Shown: positions 1 to 12,302 of the stretch, in pieces | Position numbering within the stretch: the first letter of the stretch is position 1 | Layout of the letters: each line of letters begins with the position of its first letter | DNA from: Euglena gracilis | Lineage: Eukaryota; Euglenida; Euglenophyceae; Euglenales | Assembly (NCBI GenBank): GCA_039621445.1 | Contig: CP154954.1 | Location: 12,394,716-12,458,715, forward strand | Length of the DNA: 64,000 bases | Direction: 5' to 3' | The notes under the pieces: generated by a model | Told to the model about the DNA's origin: nothing | Seen by the model: the letters and a program-made list of their open reading frames with translations, nothing else | Databases searched by the model: none | Translations under genes and position numbers: made by a program

Positions 1-1231
1 ACCCTGGTCCTCCCCTTCCCAAACACACCCCAATCCCAAACACAAACTCTCTGCTTCAGTGCATTTCCTTCGCCCCTCCGCACTTCACCCGCGTTCGCTT
101 CCGGAGTATCCCGCCAGGCATTCCAACCCCGCCACAGCAGGGCGGAACGGGAATCCTGGAAACCCCCGGGGGGTGGTGGTGGTGGTGGGTGCGGGCTGAC
201 CATGCCCCCTATCCTGGTGGCCCTGCGTTCCTCCGAAGCCTTAAGCCCACAAAGGCGTTCCAATGGTATGCAGTTAAGGTTCCATCCTTGCAGTTAAGGG
301 GTACCGCATACCGGATCAGGCTCCTGGGTGGGGCTGTACGGGAAAAGCCTGCAGGGGAGGTCGACCCCCCCCCCCGCCCCCCCCACAACCCCCACAAGGG
401 GGGGTCAACCCATATCCAATGGTGGTTCGAAAATTTTTTTTTGATCTGAGCATCGACGACCTTGGGGAGAGCAGAAAGGGAGGGGAGGGTCGAACCTGAG
501 GGGAATGCAAACACGGAAATCCCCCGCAAGGAAAGATGTCCAGTTTTGTTCAACTCTCGGCCCCTGAATATGTATTCAAAAATTTTGAAATCCATCTAGT
601 CTGTCTGGTCCATGTTCATCGAACGCAACATCCACACAACGCCCCCAACTGTCCACCATTTTTTTCAACACCATTCGGAAAGTTTTGCCGTGGAATGATT
701 TCCCCCTGCGCCAAAGAAGAGGCCTGTGTTTGTCCGACGATTGTCCCTGATGAACCGGCTGCTGCTTCTTTGCAGTCGAGTTCAGGCAGTTTTTTTTTGG
801 GGCATGGCCCACCCCCGTGGGCAGACTGTATTTTCAGTAAACTGGGCCAGAAACGAAACTAGCGCCGGCCATAAAGAGACAAGAAGCCTTAGTGCAACGA
901 ACGGGGGGGGGGGTGCATGCCTGGGCTGGCACTGCAAGGCACCAGAAACCACACCTCTCCCCCCTGAGTGAGGGGGCGCATTGTCAAAAGTTGAGCACTG
1001 GGCGTCAGCCCAGAAAGGCCCCGTTTTTATTTGGTGAATTGCTGCCCACCGCCAGGCAGGCACTAACCCCCCATGGGGGGGTTAGTGCCTGGGGGGGGGG
1101 GGTTGTTGGAGACCCGTGCCCTCCCTGGGGTTTGCGAAATTCAGCCCAGCTGGATAGGAATGGCCACATGGGAATTGGCCACAGGACTCCAAAGGGGATT
1201 TTCATCATGTGTCTCGCACGATGCCGGTCAG

Positions 1232-1366
1232 CAGCGCCCTGCCCAGGAGCTGAAGGAGGGAACAGTGCAGACCCTCTACAGAGAGCGGCACGCCGCATAT
1301 CGCCGGGCTCTGCGGGAATGGAAAGCACAGCGACTTGGTCACGGCTTATATTGCAAAGAGCGTTGA
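1232..1366 (+). CDS. terminal exon A, copy 1 (unidentified gene)
   Basis: The exon opens after a CAG acceptor and reads about 44 codons to TGA: QRPAQELKEGTV, then LYRERHAAYRRALREW, ending CKER. Its counterpart at 30129-30266 starts at the same residue after its own acceptor and also stops in frame just after a basic residue, so both boundaries are conserved. The segment is helical, rich in Arg and Tyr, and resembles no family I can name. The rest of this gene would lie left of the window. The aligned start, aligned stop and mainly conservative amino-acid changes argue for a real coding exon. The function is unknown. Confidence 0.6.
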   Translation, partial: QRPAQELKEGTVQTLYRERHAAYRRALREWKAQRLGHGLYCKER

Positions 1367-1529
1367 GCGTCACACCTTTGCCTCCTCAAAAGGAGGAAGA
1401 GTTTGCTTGTCTCACAAGCTTATTTGGCATCATAAAAGCAATTACATTTTAAAAATTTTAAAATGGGACAAAAATTCAACCAGTTGTCTATATTTTTTTT
1501 TAAAATATTGGTATCTAGCACACTGGGTG

Positions 1530-1907
1530 AACCCTCACCCCAAATAATCCCCCCCCCTTGGGGTCTGACTTCGCCGTCCGAGTCAATCCCCCCCCCATTA
1601 TTCGGGCAGGCGACCAAGATTTTGCCCTGAAAATGTGGATAAAAATCAACATTTCTGACGATAAATTGCAACAATATCAACTTTTCTGGATCTTCTGGCC
1701 TCCAAAAATGTTAAATTTCATGTGAAAGTAATAATGACCCCAAAGGGGGGTTTTCGGTGCTATTTTGGGTCCTCTCGGACTTCGAAAGATTTCGAAAAAT
1801 TTGAGGAGCTATCACCCCCCCCCCCCAAATGGTACCCCCCCCCCCCTCCTGCCTGGACTTCGGGCGAAAAATTAATACCCGGCGGGGTATTATTTGGGAG
1901 GTGGGTT
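1530..1907. mobile_element. TA-type TIR element, AAATAAT family
   Basis: The left end reads AACCCTCACCCCAAATAATC and the right end, reverse-complemented, reads AAACCCACCTCCCAAATAAT, giving imperfect inverted termini about 25 bp long. The right flank is TA; the left flank is TG, presumably a mutated TA. The interior has C-runs and no long ORF. A single similar end, with TAAACCACCCCAAATAATAC, occurs at 7741. The structure suggests a non-autonomous Tc1/mariner-like element. Confidence 0.5.
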
Positions 1908-2246
1908 TAGCTGTCACTGTGGTGTGTGTGTGCACTGACTGCCACGTCCAAAATGTACATGAAAATGTGAATGTGATTGTAGATGTAATGTAAATGTCAA
2001 CGTACATGTATATTTACACACAGAACATGAAACACAAAGAACCCTCCCCATTTTATCCCAAACTTAGTTCAAGCCAAACTTATTCAGCTGCGGAACTCTG
2101 CTTCTTAATAAATAGAAGTTTCAAGAAAAGCGGATTTTTGCAAAGCAGCCATTTCAGATGATATCTTCCTTCATTTTCCCCGAGTTTGTGAAGTTTTATT
2201 AAATATGTTTCAATTTATTGCAACTTATTGACCAGTCAATCACTTA

Positions 2247-2560
2247 GTCACTGACCAATCCTCCCCCCCCCCCCCCGGGGAGGTGGGTGACTGGTTTTGT
2301 CAGAGTGACCGACTGGTTTTTGGCCCGGACCCCCTCCCCCCCGGGGGGGGGGGAGGCAAAAAGTCTAAAGTGACCCGAAGCCGCCGGAAATTTTTTTGTC
2401 CTTTTTTTTAGGTTTTTTGGTCCATTTTCCTTTGAATTCCAGAGTGCCGAGCCCCCCCCCCCCGAGGGTAGTGACTGACTGGTTTCCCCCCAAAAAAGTG
2501 ACTGACTGTTTTTTTCGAAAAGTGGAGTGGTCCCCCTCCCCCCCGGGGGGGGGTCGGTAA
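2247..2560. repeat. C/G-tract inverted-repeat segment
   Basis: Three blocks of a C-run followed directly by a G-run alternate with repeats of GTGACTGACTGG. The segment can fold into several G:C stems. It resembles the TIR element interiors elsewhere in the window, but clean ends and target duplications were not found. No coding potential is evident. Confidence 0.4.
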
Positions 2561-3205
2561 AAAATTGTATGTTTTTGACCCTAAGTGACGAAGGGAATTC
2601 TTTTTTAAACAGGACCCAGAAAACGATGCTTTGGACACCCTGATCGATCAAGGTAAATATTTAAAACCCTTCCAGATTTTGCTATTATTAGACCCAAAAA
2701 TACAATTTGGGCCTTATTCTGGGGCCTTCGTCTTCTTTTGTCTTATTGGATTTGTTATGGTTTTTTTGCCTCAAAAGTAGCAAGAGACCAGAAGTTTCAT
2801 CTTTTGTGTGCTTGAAATTAGAGTTTTCTGTTAATTTCTGGCAATTTTTTTTTTTGCAACGCTATGCGCTGTCCGGGGAAGAGGGGGGCTTCAATTTGCG
2901 GGGGGGGGGGGGGGGCTTTTTTGGAAATTTTTTTGGTTGGTTTTTTGGGGTTCTTTTTGTCTGGGGGGGGGGCAGGGTTGAGTTTTTTTGGGGGTAGCAT
3001 CAACGTTTTCCGAAGGAACAGCAACTTTTTCTGTTCAGCCCCTCACAGCGGGGAAAGAAAAGTGTGTCGATTCTGGTCGGTCGAGGGAGTTGCTGGCACA
3101 GAAAAGGTTCCCCGAAACCCGGAAAGAAAGGAATGCGAGCGTAGGTGTGGTTTGCAGGTTCTGACGCTGGCGGCCCATTCCGTCGGATGTCAGGGCCAGC
3201 AAGGA

Positions 3206-3472
3206 TGGATATTGATATTGGTTTTTGGGGGGATCCCGATAAATTTTGGATAGATTGACACCCCGATATCGTCGATAAAAGTCGATAAAACCGATATGAT
3301 CATTTTGCGCCCCGGTATCCTCATTTTTGTGATTGGGAGAGTCCCAAAATCGCCCCAAAACAACAAAAAGGCAGGTACCCCCCCCCAATAAAGCCGATCT
3401 TTCACGATATTTTTTCGGGACCCGATAAATTCAAGATTTTGATAAACCCGATATGGGCCAATATCCAACGTT
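3206..3472. repeat. GATAT-rich inverted-repeat element
   Basis: The left end GGATATTGATATTGG and the right end CCAATATCC are inverted copies. Inside, multiple CGATA/TATCG motifs and CCCGATAAATT are mirrored as well. A run of nine C sits near the right part. The element ends immediately beside exon block B copy 1. It may be a small TIR element; no target duplication is clear. Confidence 0.4.
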
Positions 3473-3473
3473 C

Positions 3474-3599
3474 GAGGTGCCTCAAGCCGGGGCCGTGCGC
3501 CACGCTAGCGACCCTTCCACCCCCCGCCCTCGCTTCGTGTTCCACCCCAGCAACGTGGCGGTGCCAGAGCTGGTGGCCCTGGCGTGGGCCGTTCAGGCT
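3474..3599 (+). CDS. exon-like block B, copy 1
   Basis: The reading frame gives PQAGAVRHASDPSTPRPRF, then VFHPSNVAVPELVALAWAVQ. The second copy at 30987-31085 reads PQPGSVSNA, then YVPANVTMQELVGCAWAA. At DNA level the core CAACGT...GAGCTGGT...GCGTGGGCCG is shared. The pattern NV-x3-EL-x4-AWA recalls the helix of FASTK/RAP/heptatricopeptide-type repeats (EL..-AWA), but one short exon cannot establish this. The right limit is unclear: the frame runs into a 19-C tract that could be a polyproline stretch or the pyrimidine tract of the next acceptor (AG at 3620-3621). Confidence 0.45.
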
Positions 3600-4274
3600 G
3601 CCCCCCCCCCCCCCCCCCCAGCCAGTGACGCCGTGGGCCTCGGTCTCAGCCGGGAAATTGCTGGGAGTAGCGCCACTTTTAGAAACTTCATCGAGATTTT
3701 TTTGTGAATGTTCTTTTTTTCTGACTCTGACCAATCATGCATAAATTCAATCGTTTTCTGAATTATTTCTTATCGAGATTTAGATGATTGCCTGGGCTCA
3801 GCTGTCCCAGTTCATGTCAGAGTTCGTATCCTTTTTGTACCTGAAGATTAAACTGTAATTTGCAAATTTCTTTTGCTTCTGGCGTGGATGATGGATTTCC
3901 AGCCAGGTCAAGTTTCTCCTTTTGCCACCTCATACCAAAGTATTTGACAATTCTGACAAAATTTTTGTCAAACGCCCCCAAAACTGCATTTTGAGTGGAA
4001 TTCTTGCGGGTACATAATTTTTAGCCCGGCACTGCAACGGGCTGAAAATGGTCCACTGTGCCCGTGCCACTGTCTACAAGGGGAGATCCCTCTCTTTAGC
4101 TGGGGAGGGGGTCCGTACCCCCCACCTACCCTGAGCAACCCCCCACCTCCCAGCAGGTGAGGGCGTCCTACAAAGCAAAATTCCCTAAGGCCTAGGTCTA
4201 ACCCTGGGCCAAACAAGCGCGACTGCCCACCCGTTGCCCGGGGCATGTGGGGCTGACTCACTCGGCCGTGGCAG

Positions 4275-4368
4275 CGTGGGGGCATCCCGCCGGTGTCGCC
4301 GGGGGCGGTGGAGCGCCGCCTGTCGCGGCTGCGGTCGGAGGCGTCTGAGTCGCCCGCCTCGAGCCTGG
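4275..4368 (+). CDS. exon-like block D, copy 1
   Basis: GCAG|CGTGGG at the left and CCTGG|GTGAGG at the right give good splice sites around 31 codons: GGIPPVSPGAVERRLSRLR, then SEASESPASSLG. Block D copy 2 at 32835-32898 shares LSRLR and the following EA-x-ES. GC content is very high compared with the flanks. The sequence suggests a helix followed by a serine-rich linker. Product unknown. Confidence 0.5.
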
Positions 4369-4589
4369 GTGAGGTCTCGGACTCGGGTGGCGCAAAAAAA
4401 AACACCCAACTCATCCCCCTAACAAGGGCCCCAAGAAGCTGAATGAGTTGACTGATCCAATTTTCGGGTTTTTAATTAGCTATCGGACAATTGGGCTCTT
4501 TTCCAGTGTCCTCTCCAACCTCGTCCGCAATTGGTTGATCCCACCGCCTAAATAACCTCACCGCTGGCATTTGGTCTACAACTCATTGA

Positions 4590-4716
4590 TTGAACTGGAA
4601 ATGGACCTTTTTATTTATTATTTGTTTACTATCATTTATTCACCTTTTTATTTATTATTTGTTTATGATTATTTATTTACCTTTTTATTTTTATTTACTT
4701 TTTTATATGTACAAAA
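4590..4716. repeat. TTTA/TTTG-rich tract
   Basis: This AT-rich, low-complexity tract is built from TTTATTTATTTG-like units, with a partial duplication of about 50 bp (TTTATTATTTGTTTA appears twice). It has no coding signal. Confidence 0.6.
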
Positions 4717-4951
4717 GTAGCTACATGTGCAGAGGGTTCAAAGAAATTCCAGGGACGCTGATGGTTATCTTCACAGTGTGGTCCTTGCTGGCTGTTTGTC
4801 CAGATGAAAATCGTCCCAGACACATTTGGCTTAAAAGGGAGGGGAAAATGAGGCTGTTTGCGCGACCCAAGCCTGACGTTTGTGAGACCGATGCGAACTC
4901 CATGCCTGCCAATGGGGGATCATGTCTGGCTCCGTGCGCATTTTTTCCCTT

Positions 4952-5108
4952 GCACCACACCACACCGCACCGCACCACACCACACCGCACCACACCGCAC
5001 CGCACCGCACCACACCACACCACACCACACCACACCACACCACACCACACCACACCACACCACACCACACCACACCACACCACACCACACCACACCACAC
5101 CACACCAC
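4952..5108. repeat. pentanucleotide array (CACAC/CCACA)
   Basis: About 30 units of a 5-bp repeat (CACAC/CACCA register). A variant unit carrying CACCG is confined to the first 60 bp and the rest is uniform. This pattern fits variation retained at an array edge. Long ORFs across it in all frames on both strands (His/Pro/Thr or Val/Trp/Cys/Gly repeats) are artefacts of a unit that contains no stop. Confidence 0.9.
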
Positions 5109-5416
5109 AAACAAGCCAACATTGCTTCCGATAGTTGATAGCGGATGTCAGCACAACAAAACGTTGACCCCACTTTCAGTGCAATTTGAGAACGTCAGAG
5201 AACATAAGTAGTGTTGGTGAAATAGTTCACAAACAGAATCACCTCTCATTTCTGGTCAAGCAGGGGCAATCAACTACGGACGAAACTGGCAAAATGGTGG
5301 TGAAGATGATCCTGCATTTGCAAGGTAGGTCCAGCACTGTTCATCCAGTATTGTTGTTGGAAAGATGTTTGGTTGCACAATAGAACTCCCCAAAGGGTGG
5401 GGTGGGGTGCGGTATG

Positions 5417-5640
5417 GTGTGGTGTGTGTGTGTGTGTGTGTGTGTGATTTGTGGTGTGCATGCATGCGTGTTTGTGTGTGCACGCACGCGTGTGTGTGAC
5501 CTCTATCTGATGAGTGCTTGCGTGCGTGGTGGTGGTATTGGTGGTGGTGGTGGTGGTGGTGGTGGTATGTGTGTGTGTGTGTGTGTGTTTGGTGTGTGGG
5601 GCACGTGTGTGTATGTGTGCAACTTGTGTGTGGTGGGATT
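5417..5640. repeat. GT and GGT microsatellite
   Basis: (GT)n tracts at 5422-5445 and 5571-5590 flank a (GGT)n block at 5525-5568. The interrupted structure is intronic in character. No gene is supported between block D (4368) and block C (7574); C/G runs and degraded TIR-element fragments fill the rest. Confidence 0.8.
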
Positions 5641-7136
5641 ACCAAGTCAAAGCTGATGGATCACGGATTTTTTTGGACAACCACCGGTTGTAGAATTTTG
5701 CAAACAAAATTCTCTGCAACGGGTCCAAATAACCATTTGTTAGAACGTTGTTGTTTTTTTCTTCACTGGTGGCTGCGCCGGCCATGCTTCCCAAAAATGG
5801 CGTACAATGCATCTTTGTTTCAAAAAACTTACAAACCTTTAGGCTTTGCATTCGGAATCGTCCATCGGCACGCCATCCGTCATCGTCCCAGGAAGCACAT
5901 GCCATTTGAGTGCCGTCATCGGGAGCACAGCGCCCGGGAGCCACCGCCGGCTCCTCACCGTTCCCCCGGCAGAGTGCAAACGGCGCCGGTCTGCCCCCAC
6001 ACGCCCCAGCACCACCGCCGCTTCCCCAGCCGCCCCACTTAGGCTTCTTTTTAATTCAGAAGACCCCTCCCCCCCAACACGGGCGGAAATTTTTTTTTTG
6101 GAAATGATGTGATCCCCTCCTCTCCCCGGGGTCTTTTAAACAACTGCTCCAGAGATTTTTTACAGCTTGGTCACCGGGGGAGTGCACCTTCCCCCCCCCA
6201 CGGCTGCGAGTCCGGCTGGTGGGCACCACCTCCCACAGGTTTCCACTATTTTTGACGTGAAGTGCCGACGTTTTGGCCAATCCCCTCACAGCGCTGCCCC
6301 CCCCCCCCCCAACCAGAGATTCTTTTTTTTTTTTTTTTTAGTTTGGTGACCCAGGGGGGGGGTGGGCCGAACGGACACCCCACAGGCGTTACACACAGGC
6401 TCCACAGGAGTTTCCATCTAGTCCCAAAATTTGGGACTCCAAAATTGACACCCTAAAAGAGGCCCGCCGAGCCCCCCCCCCCATGGGCTCCCCCCCCTGG
6501 GGGTGGGTGGGTGGGTCTGGTCCCCCCGGGTCCTAAAAAAAGACCTCTGCCCACAAACACCCAGATGCCCCCCTCAGGTTCATTGGGTGCCGACCCCCCC
6601 CCCCAACCCGGTTCCTTGAAAAGAACAAAACAAAGCCTCTGTGCCGCACCCCGGCCGCCACCGGCCAGCTCTGCAGGCATGGGGTCCGCGGTCCCGCGCT
6701 CTGCCGGCCAGTTGCCCGGCACCGGAAGGAGCACGGAGTCGCCCCCACCCCCGTCTCAGGTATTCTTGGTCTTGCAGTGCCTCTCATCTGCCTTCAGGAA
6801 CCTCCGGGAAAAGCCAACCCAACATGCAGGAGGCCAGCTGACCTCACAATCGGTCGAACCTGGACAGATTTTGGATTTTGCATTTCCGTTTTGTCTCTGG
6901 CGAACAGGGTGGACGTCCCACAGTCATTTCCTGTATGATTCTTTTCTTTATGTTGTTGGTGTCGGGGTGTGGGTTGGGCCGAGATTCTAGGGGTTTTTTT
7001 TACCAACAAATTGTGTGATACTGGAATTGGCACAATCCCAAAGTCTATCAAAAATCTATCAAAATCAGTTGCACAATGAAAAAGTTTCTCTGGAGAACCT
7101 GATATTTTTCGAAGTTATTTTGCAGCAGAAAAGTCT

Positions 7137-7262
7137 CCATCCTGGGGGAGCTCGTGAAGGAGTTTATATGCAACTTGCATTTATTTGTGTTTATTTCCTT
7201 TTTTTTTTGTGTTTTCATGTCGCGTTTTTGGAGGGTCCATGTTCTGTCCCCCCTCCTGGAGA
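7137..7262. repeat. dispersed repeat, copy 1 (GAGGGTCCATG family)
   Basis: This segment aligns along its length with 20393-20520: CATCCTGGGGGAGCT, a TTTGCATTT-like core, a T-rich tract, then GCGTTTTTGGAGGGTCCATG followed by C-runs. A partial third copy ends at about 47745 (CGCGTTTTTCGAGGGTC). No TIR was found and no ORF is supported. It may be the end of a longer interspersed element. Confidence 0.55.
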
Positions 7263-7573
7263 GGACTTCCATTTTTTTTTTTGCGAACTGCCGAAAATTT
7301 CTTTGCCCCAATCTTGAACCCCCGCAAAGTGGTTTGGTGGGTGGGTGCCTGATCCGCAGGGCTCCAAAAGGGATTCCAAGGGATGGGTGGTGGGGGCCCC
7401 CCATCCCGGACCTTCAGGCCTTTTCGCCGCTGCATGAATTTTCACCTGCGAGGTGCCGTGGTGGGTGAGGGTCGCCCCCCCCCAAACTGGGCCTTCTCCG
7501 ACTGCCGGCTCCCCCCGGGGCGCGACTCCCGGCGCCCCGTCCCCCACCGCCGCCCCACCTCCGCCCACCCCAG

Positions 7574-7700
7574 TGAGCCGAGGGGGGCCCTCCCCCTGCT
7601 GGCCGTGACTCCGGCGGACCCCGCGCCCCGACGGCTGCCGGGCTTTGCGGCCCGGCTGGGCTTTGCGGTGCGGCGGCGAGCCGGCCCAGGCAGCCTCCTG
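7574..7700 (+). CDS. exon-like block C, copy 1
   Basis: After the acceptor CACCCCAG the frame reads LLAVTPADPAPRRLPGFAAR, then LGFAVRRRAGPGSLL. The copy at 34281-34415 has RRPTGFTARLF, then VRQRVDRPGCLW. Both begin directly behind an AG. GGTGCGG occurs at the same aligned position in both and could be the donor (about 7666), though similarity continues for some 30 bp past it. The product is basic and Pro/Arg-rich, and no domain was recognised. Confidence 0.5.
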
Positions 7701-9264
7701 GCCCCTGACTCGTCCACGGCAGACATTTTTTGTGTTGGTCTAAACCACCCCAAATAATACCCCCCCCCCCCCCTCGGAAGCTGCCTTCCCTGGAAAACTG
7801 TCATCAACGCCCTGTACTTGCTGTACTGTACTTGCTGACCTGTTCTCGGGTCCGGGTCAGAGGGAGAAGGTCTTGCAGCTAAGTCTTGGAGCAAAATGCG
7901 CCACTCGTGTCTGTGAAAAAGCGCGGAGTGAATGCGGATGTGTCCGCATCCGTGGCGCCCAGATGATGCAACGGAGGAGTCCTGTACTCTAGTCGTCCAC
8001 CGAGGAGGACAGCAAGGCTGGCAGCGTAGAACCCGGGCAGCCACTGGACAATCAGGCACCTCATTTTTTCAAGGGAGACACACAGGTTTGAAGGGGTGTG
8101 TGATCTGGCAGGTGCCAATTAGGTTGTTGGTTGCCAGCAAACAACTGTCATTGCCAATGGTGGAGCTCGAAGGGTGACAAACAGGAGGGGTCAAGTTACA
8201 CCGAAACTGTCCGGACAAGGAACTCACATATTTTGATTTCACGGCATTGTGTACCACGCATCATTTGCCTCAATCAAATCCTTCTAAATAACGATCGGGG
8301 AAACTCACCCCGCAGTCTTTGGATCTCCCGGAGGTGCGGACCAACAAATCATCCTGACAAACCCGGACAGATCCCAACATATCCCAACAACATTTCAAGA
8401 TTTTCCACACGAACGAAAAGATAGCTTCCCAATTTATTGTTTCAGTAATGCACTGAAAAGACCCCTCCCAAAATTGGCCGAAAACCCCTGATAAAATTTC
8501 CGAATTTTGGCCAGGACGTAGTGACCTGGGGTTCTTGGGTTCTTGGGAACCCACTCACCCCCCCCCCCAGGTCAACTGCGGTTGGCAGGTTTGACCCGCT
8601 GCCGTTGAATGGAGAAACGCCGGTGTGTGCCATCAACGGTGCTCCAATTCAGCCAAATGGCAGTCTTTGGTATATTTTTTCAGTGTGTACCCCCCATAGC
8701 GCACCTTCATTCGCCAGCCATTTCCCAATCTGGAAAACTGCCTCGTTCCCCACGCCCCGTGAGGTCCCTGCAGTGCGCCAAACGCCTGACCCGCGAGCAG
8801 CACGCAGCGTCACTCAGTGCGTCTTTAATCCATCGGCAGGGCTGTACGGGGGGTCAACACCCCACCCCCCTATTCTGGGAGTCCAACCCCCCTTTCATGT
8901 ATTCTGGGTGCGCCAATTTTAAGGTCATTTTCCTTTGCCGTCGAAGGCACTGAAAGAGTCTTTCCTCCGAAGTAATGTTCAAAAAGTTTCCTATGGCCAG
9001 GTGGTTGATTGCTGGGACACAGGGGAGCTTCGTCCCAAGACAACATCAACAAATTCGAAGGAACCCTCATCAGGGTGGGTGGACTGCTTTTCTGCCGTCA
9101 GACGGAGAACAATTCCGGCCTGCCCTGTCCACACTGGTTGCTGGCATCCCCCGATGACAGGCAGGGCTGCACTGTAAAGACCCCCCACCCATTATGACCA
9201 TGTTAATGTTGGCTTCCAGGGAAGTGCCTTTTGCTATCGTTGGAACATCGTTGGAATTGCTATC

Positions 9265-9296
<32 letters not shown>

Positions 9297-9481
9297 ATAT
9301 ATATAAAATATGTACGATATAAAAAAATAATATAAAATACAAAAATATAAATATATATGTAAAAACATAGAAAAACCCCGCCTCCGGCGGGGTACCTGCT
9401 CAGCCAACACCCCCCACCAGGGCGTTCACACTTGCTGGTGTTGGAGTCCAATTATGCCCCCCCCCCCCCCACCATTGTCGG

Positions 9482-9623
9482 TGCCCACTTGGCTTCCTCC
9501 GGGAGGCCCACCTGCTGCATGCTGAGCCTGTGGTGGCCGACAGCCTGGTGTCAGAGGTCCGTGTGAAGGATGGGACTTTGCTGCAGACGCTCGATAAGGC
9601 GTCGGGGTGCTACGTGCGTCAGA
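9482..9623 (+). CDS. exon-like block E, copy 1
   Basis: The frame reads CPLGFLREAHLLHAEPVVAD, then SLVSEVRVKDGTLLQTLDK and ASGCYVRQ. Block E copy 2 (36096-36220) gives GVLLQTPDRGAGCFVRTSGD. GT dinucleotides fall at the same aligned place (CAGA|GTGCCA here) and are the likely donor, just before an in-frame TAG. A C-run lies upstream of the likely acceptor, whose exact AG is uncertain. Family unknown; the predicted fold contains beta strands. Confidence 0.5.
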
Positions 9624-9634
9624 GTGCCAACTAG

Positions 9635-11865
9635 GCCACCGTGGGTGTGGATGGCGGTGGTGTGGTTGGCCAGTGGCCCGAAAGTTGGAAGTTAACGTTT
9701 GCACCCAACGTACCCTTTTTTTTTTAAATAGAGACCCCATGTCTTCTTGTGAGGTTGGGAACTTCTCAGTGTGCTCTGCCATGGAATTAACACACTACAA
9801 ACCTCGCATATAGCGTTGCAAATCTGTCTATTCTATATTCCCATTTTAATCGTTGGCACCCCATTCCCCCCCACACGTCTGTCCCGCAAAGCGTCTGAAA
9901 CCTCCACCGTGTCACAACGGTGGACTGTCACAGGTGGCGCCGGCGCTGGCCGCCCGGAGTACATATGGCACTGAGGTCATCCACCTGTTTGTCATCTTTG
10001 AACTGACTGAACTGACTGAACGACGTTGGCACCGCGGGCCACACGGCTTTGCCGCTGTGTCCCGGTGGGGTCCGCTTTCCTCCGGGAGTGGCATGCTGCA
10101 GCTCAGGCATTGTTTGGCCCAAGTGAACCCCATGGCCTGGCCCAGTGGTCGAAGTGGCGGAGTGGCGGTTGGAGCGGGGTTTGTCGGCCCGGTCCCGTCC
10201 TTGAGCCTTTCTTTTTATCCTTTTCCTGTTCAGAGCCAGTGGCAGCCAGCACTTTTGAGTGACGAAGTCTGTCAAAACCACCGCTCCGCCCACCAACCAC
10301 ACATTCTTCATCATACGCTGTTATGAGGAAGATGAAGACCGGAATATTTGATACACATTATGGATGTGTTTTCTGCCCTTTGCTTAGGTGCACTGCCCTA
10401 ATTATGCCCAGAGCACTAAATGAGGGCCCCAAACATCCAACCTTCCACTGTTGGGATGAGGTCACTTCCACTCTCCTCTGGAAAGATTTTAGTCCAAAGG
10501 GGAACCCCTGACCAGTTCGGTGTATTGTTTTGCATCTGGTATTGCCTTGCAGGCGTGTTATGGTGGTGGTTGGGGTGCCAATCCTGTCCCAGGATGATAT
10601 TTCTGCAGTTCGGTTGACCTCCTGGCCTCCTGGTGGTTTCCGGTGCGCCTTTTTTGCCAGTGCGGAACAGAAATTGATCCGAGGGGGCGAAATTCCCAAC
10701 CCCTCATCTTTTTCAACCAACCTAAAGGTATCGCTTTTGAAACCTGTAGCACGGAATTACTTTCAACAATGCCCTGCCCACCGGAGGACCCATCACGTCG
10801 TCTATATATGCACGTCGTCCTGACCCACCTTCCCCCTCGTAATCTGCATTCTGTGTGCACGTCTAGGGGCGAATCCTGGACGGCTGCACTGGTGGACGCA
10901 GAAGGTTTTCTGACCCGGTTGCAGTTCATCTTTTTGTCCGGCGACCTATTCCTCTGTGGGTCTTGTTGATTTGCCCTGGCCAAACCCACAGGTACCCCTC
11001 CCCCAAGGAAGTTGGCCCACCTGGAACTGTTACAACAGTTTGGAGACCTCATCTAAGGGTGTCAACTTGGTCGAAGCCGCCCTCTGGGGGGGAAGGCATG
11101 CCTCCAGTGATAGTTTGGGTTCTGAGATTTGGACTCTGCTCTGTAGGCCCTCTGCAAGACTTAACAATGGGTCGTTGAGCCCAGGCCCCATTTCGGCGGG
11201 CTGATGCGTGTGGTGCCTGTGAAGTGCCACACCGTGTCCAGCATCACACCGATCACTGGGTGCCGACTGAGGTGCCCAGGAGCGGCATACCCTGCTGTGG
11301 CTTCCGTTGAAAAGCGTGGGATTCCAAATTGGAGACATGCTTGCAACGTCTGTGCGCAACTTACTGACTCTGAGAACTCTGGGTAACCTTTGGTCGATTT
11401 TTTTTTTGGGGACCTTGAGAAAAGCTGCCTGAGAAACTGTTATGGTCCTGTGTTAGCCCTCTTCTGAGGTGACAATTTCTTGAAGTTCGCTGGGGACAGT
11501 TTTTTCCTGAAGCTTCTGCAGGTCGGCTAGCAGGATCTTGTGTTAGACCTCCACTTTGTGACTTTCTGGGTCTCTGTTTTTCAAGGTCCATTTTCAAGGG
11601 GGTTGCGCCTGAAGCGTAATGCTATCAGCAGCACTATTTGATGACCTGGACGAGTGGATGATGAGTGGTCAACTTGTGACGATGGCGTACTGTCATGCCC
11701 CTGAATATTCCTGTGATGAAATTCCACGGCCCAGGTTTTGTCTATGTTCAGGGTTAGGCGGATTGTATTCATTATGTATTATGTGCCAGTTTGGCACTTG
11801 CCAGGGAGGCTGTTTTCCTCAAGGTGTGAATGAATTTAGACAGCCACACAGTTATGTGAACATGT
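9635..11865. other. no supported gene
   Basis: This is mixed-composition DNA without recognisable exons. One weak candidate follows TCTAG near 10866 (frame WTAALVDAEGFLTRLQ), but it has no paralogue in the window. No TIR element with target duplication and no tandem array was found here. Confidence 0.5.
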
Positions 11866-11868
11866 ACA

Positions 11869-11869
<1 letters not shown>

Positions 11870-11899
<30 letters not shown>

Positions 11900-11913
11900 T
11901 GCATGCACGCACG

Positions 11914-11948
<35 letters not shown>

Positions 11949-12002
11949 GCGCGCGCACGCACGCATGCACACATGCACACACACAAGCGCGCGCACGCGC
12001 GT

Positions 12003-12070
<68 letters not shown>

Positions 12071-12165
12071 ACACATGCACACACGCACACACTCACACGC
12101 ACGCATGCGCCCGCCTGCCTGCCCGCCCGCATGCACGTACACACACATACACACTCGCACGCACC
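11870..12165. repeat. (CA)n compound microsatellite
   Basis: A CA dinucleotide array with GCGCGCACGC and CACG interruptions, longest pure run about 65 bp at 12004-12068. Apparent Thr-His or Cys-Val ORFs across it are repeat artefacts. Confidence 0.9.
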
Positions 12166-12260
12166 ACCCACACCCATCCCCACCCATTGCACCCACGCAC
12201 GTACACAAATAAACAAACAAACACAGGCACATTAAACATTGCCGGATGGGGGCCTCTTAG

Positions 12261-12302
12261 GCGGCGTAACTTGCACTTCAGCATTGTCGTGCCAGTGCGA
12301 AA
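12261..12302 (+). CDS. exon-like block F, copy 1
   Basis: CTCTTAG| is followed by a short frame, RRNLHFSIVVPVRK, with a possible donor AAA|GTGTTG. Block F copy 2 at 37538 also begins right after TAG and shares GCATTGT(C/T)GTGCC, encoding SIVVP. As a 14-codon segment it is supported only by its position in the collinear series A-B-D-C-E-F and by that alignment. Confidence 0.35.

Noticed and set aside
4721-5211. His/Thr/Pro and Cys/Gly/Val/Trp ORFs
   Set aside because: Translation of the CACAC pentanucleotide array, present in every frame.
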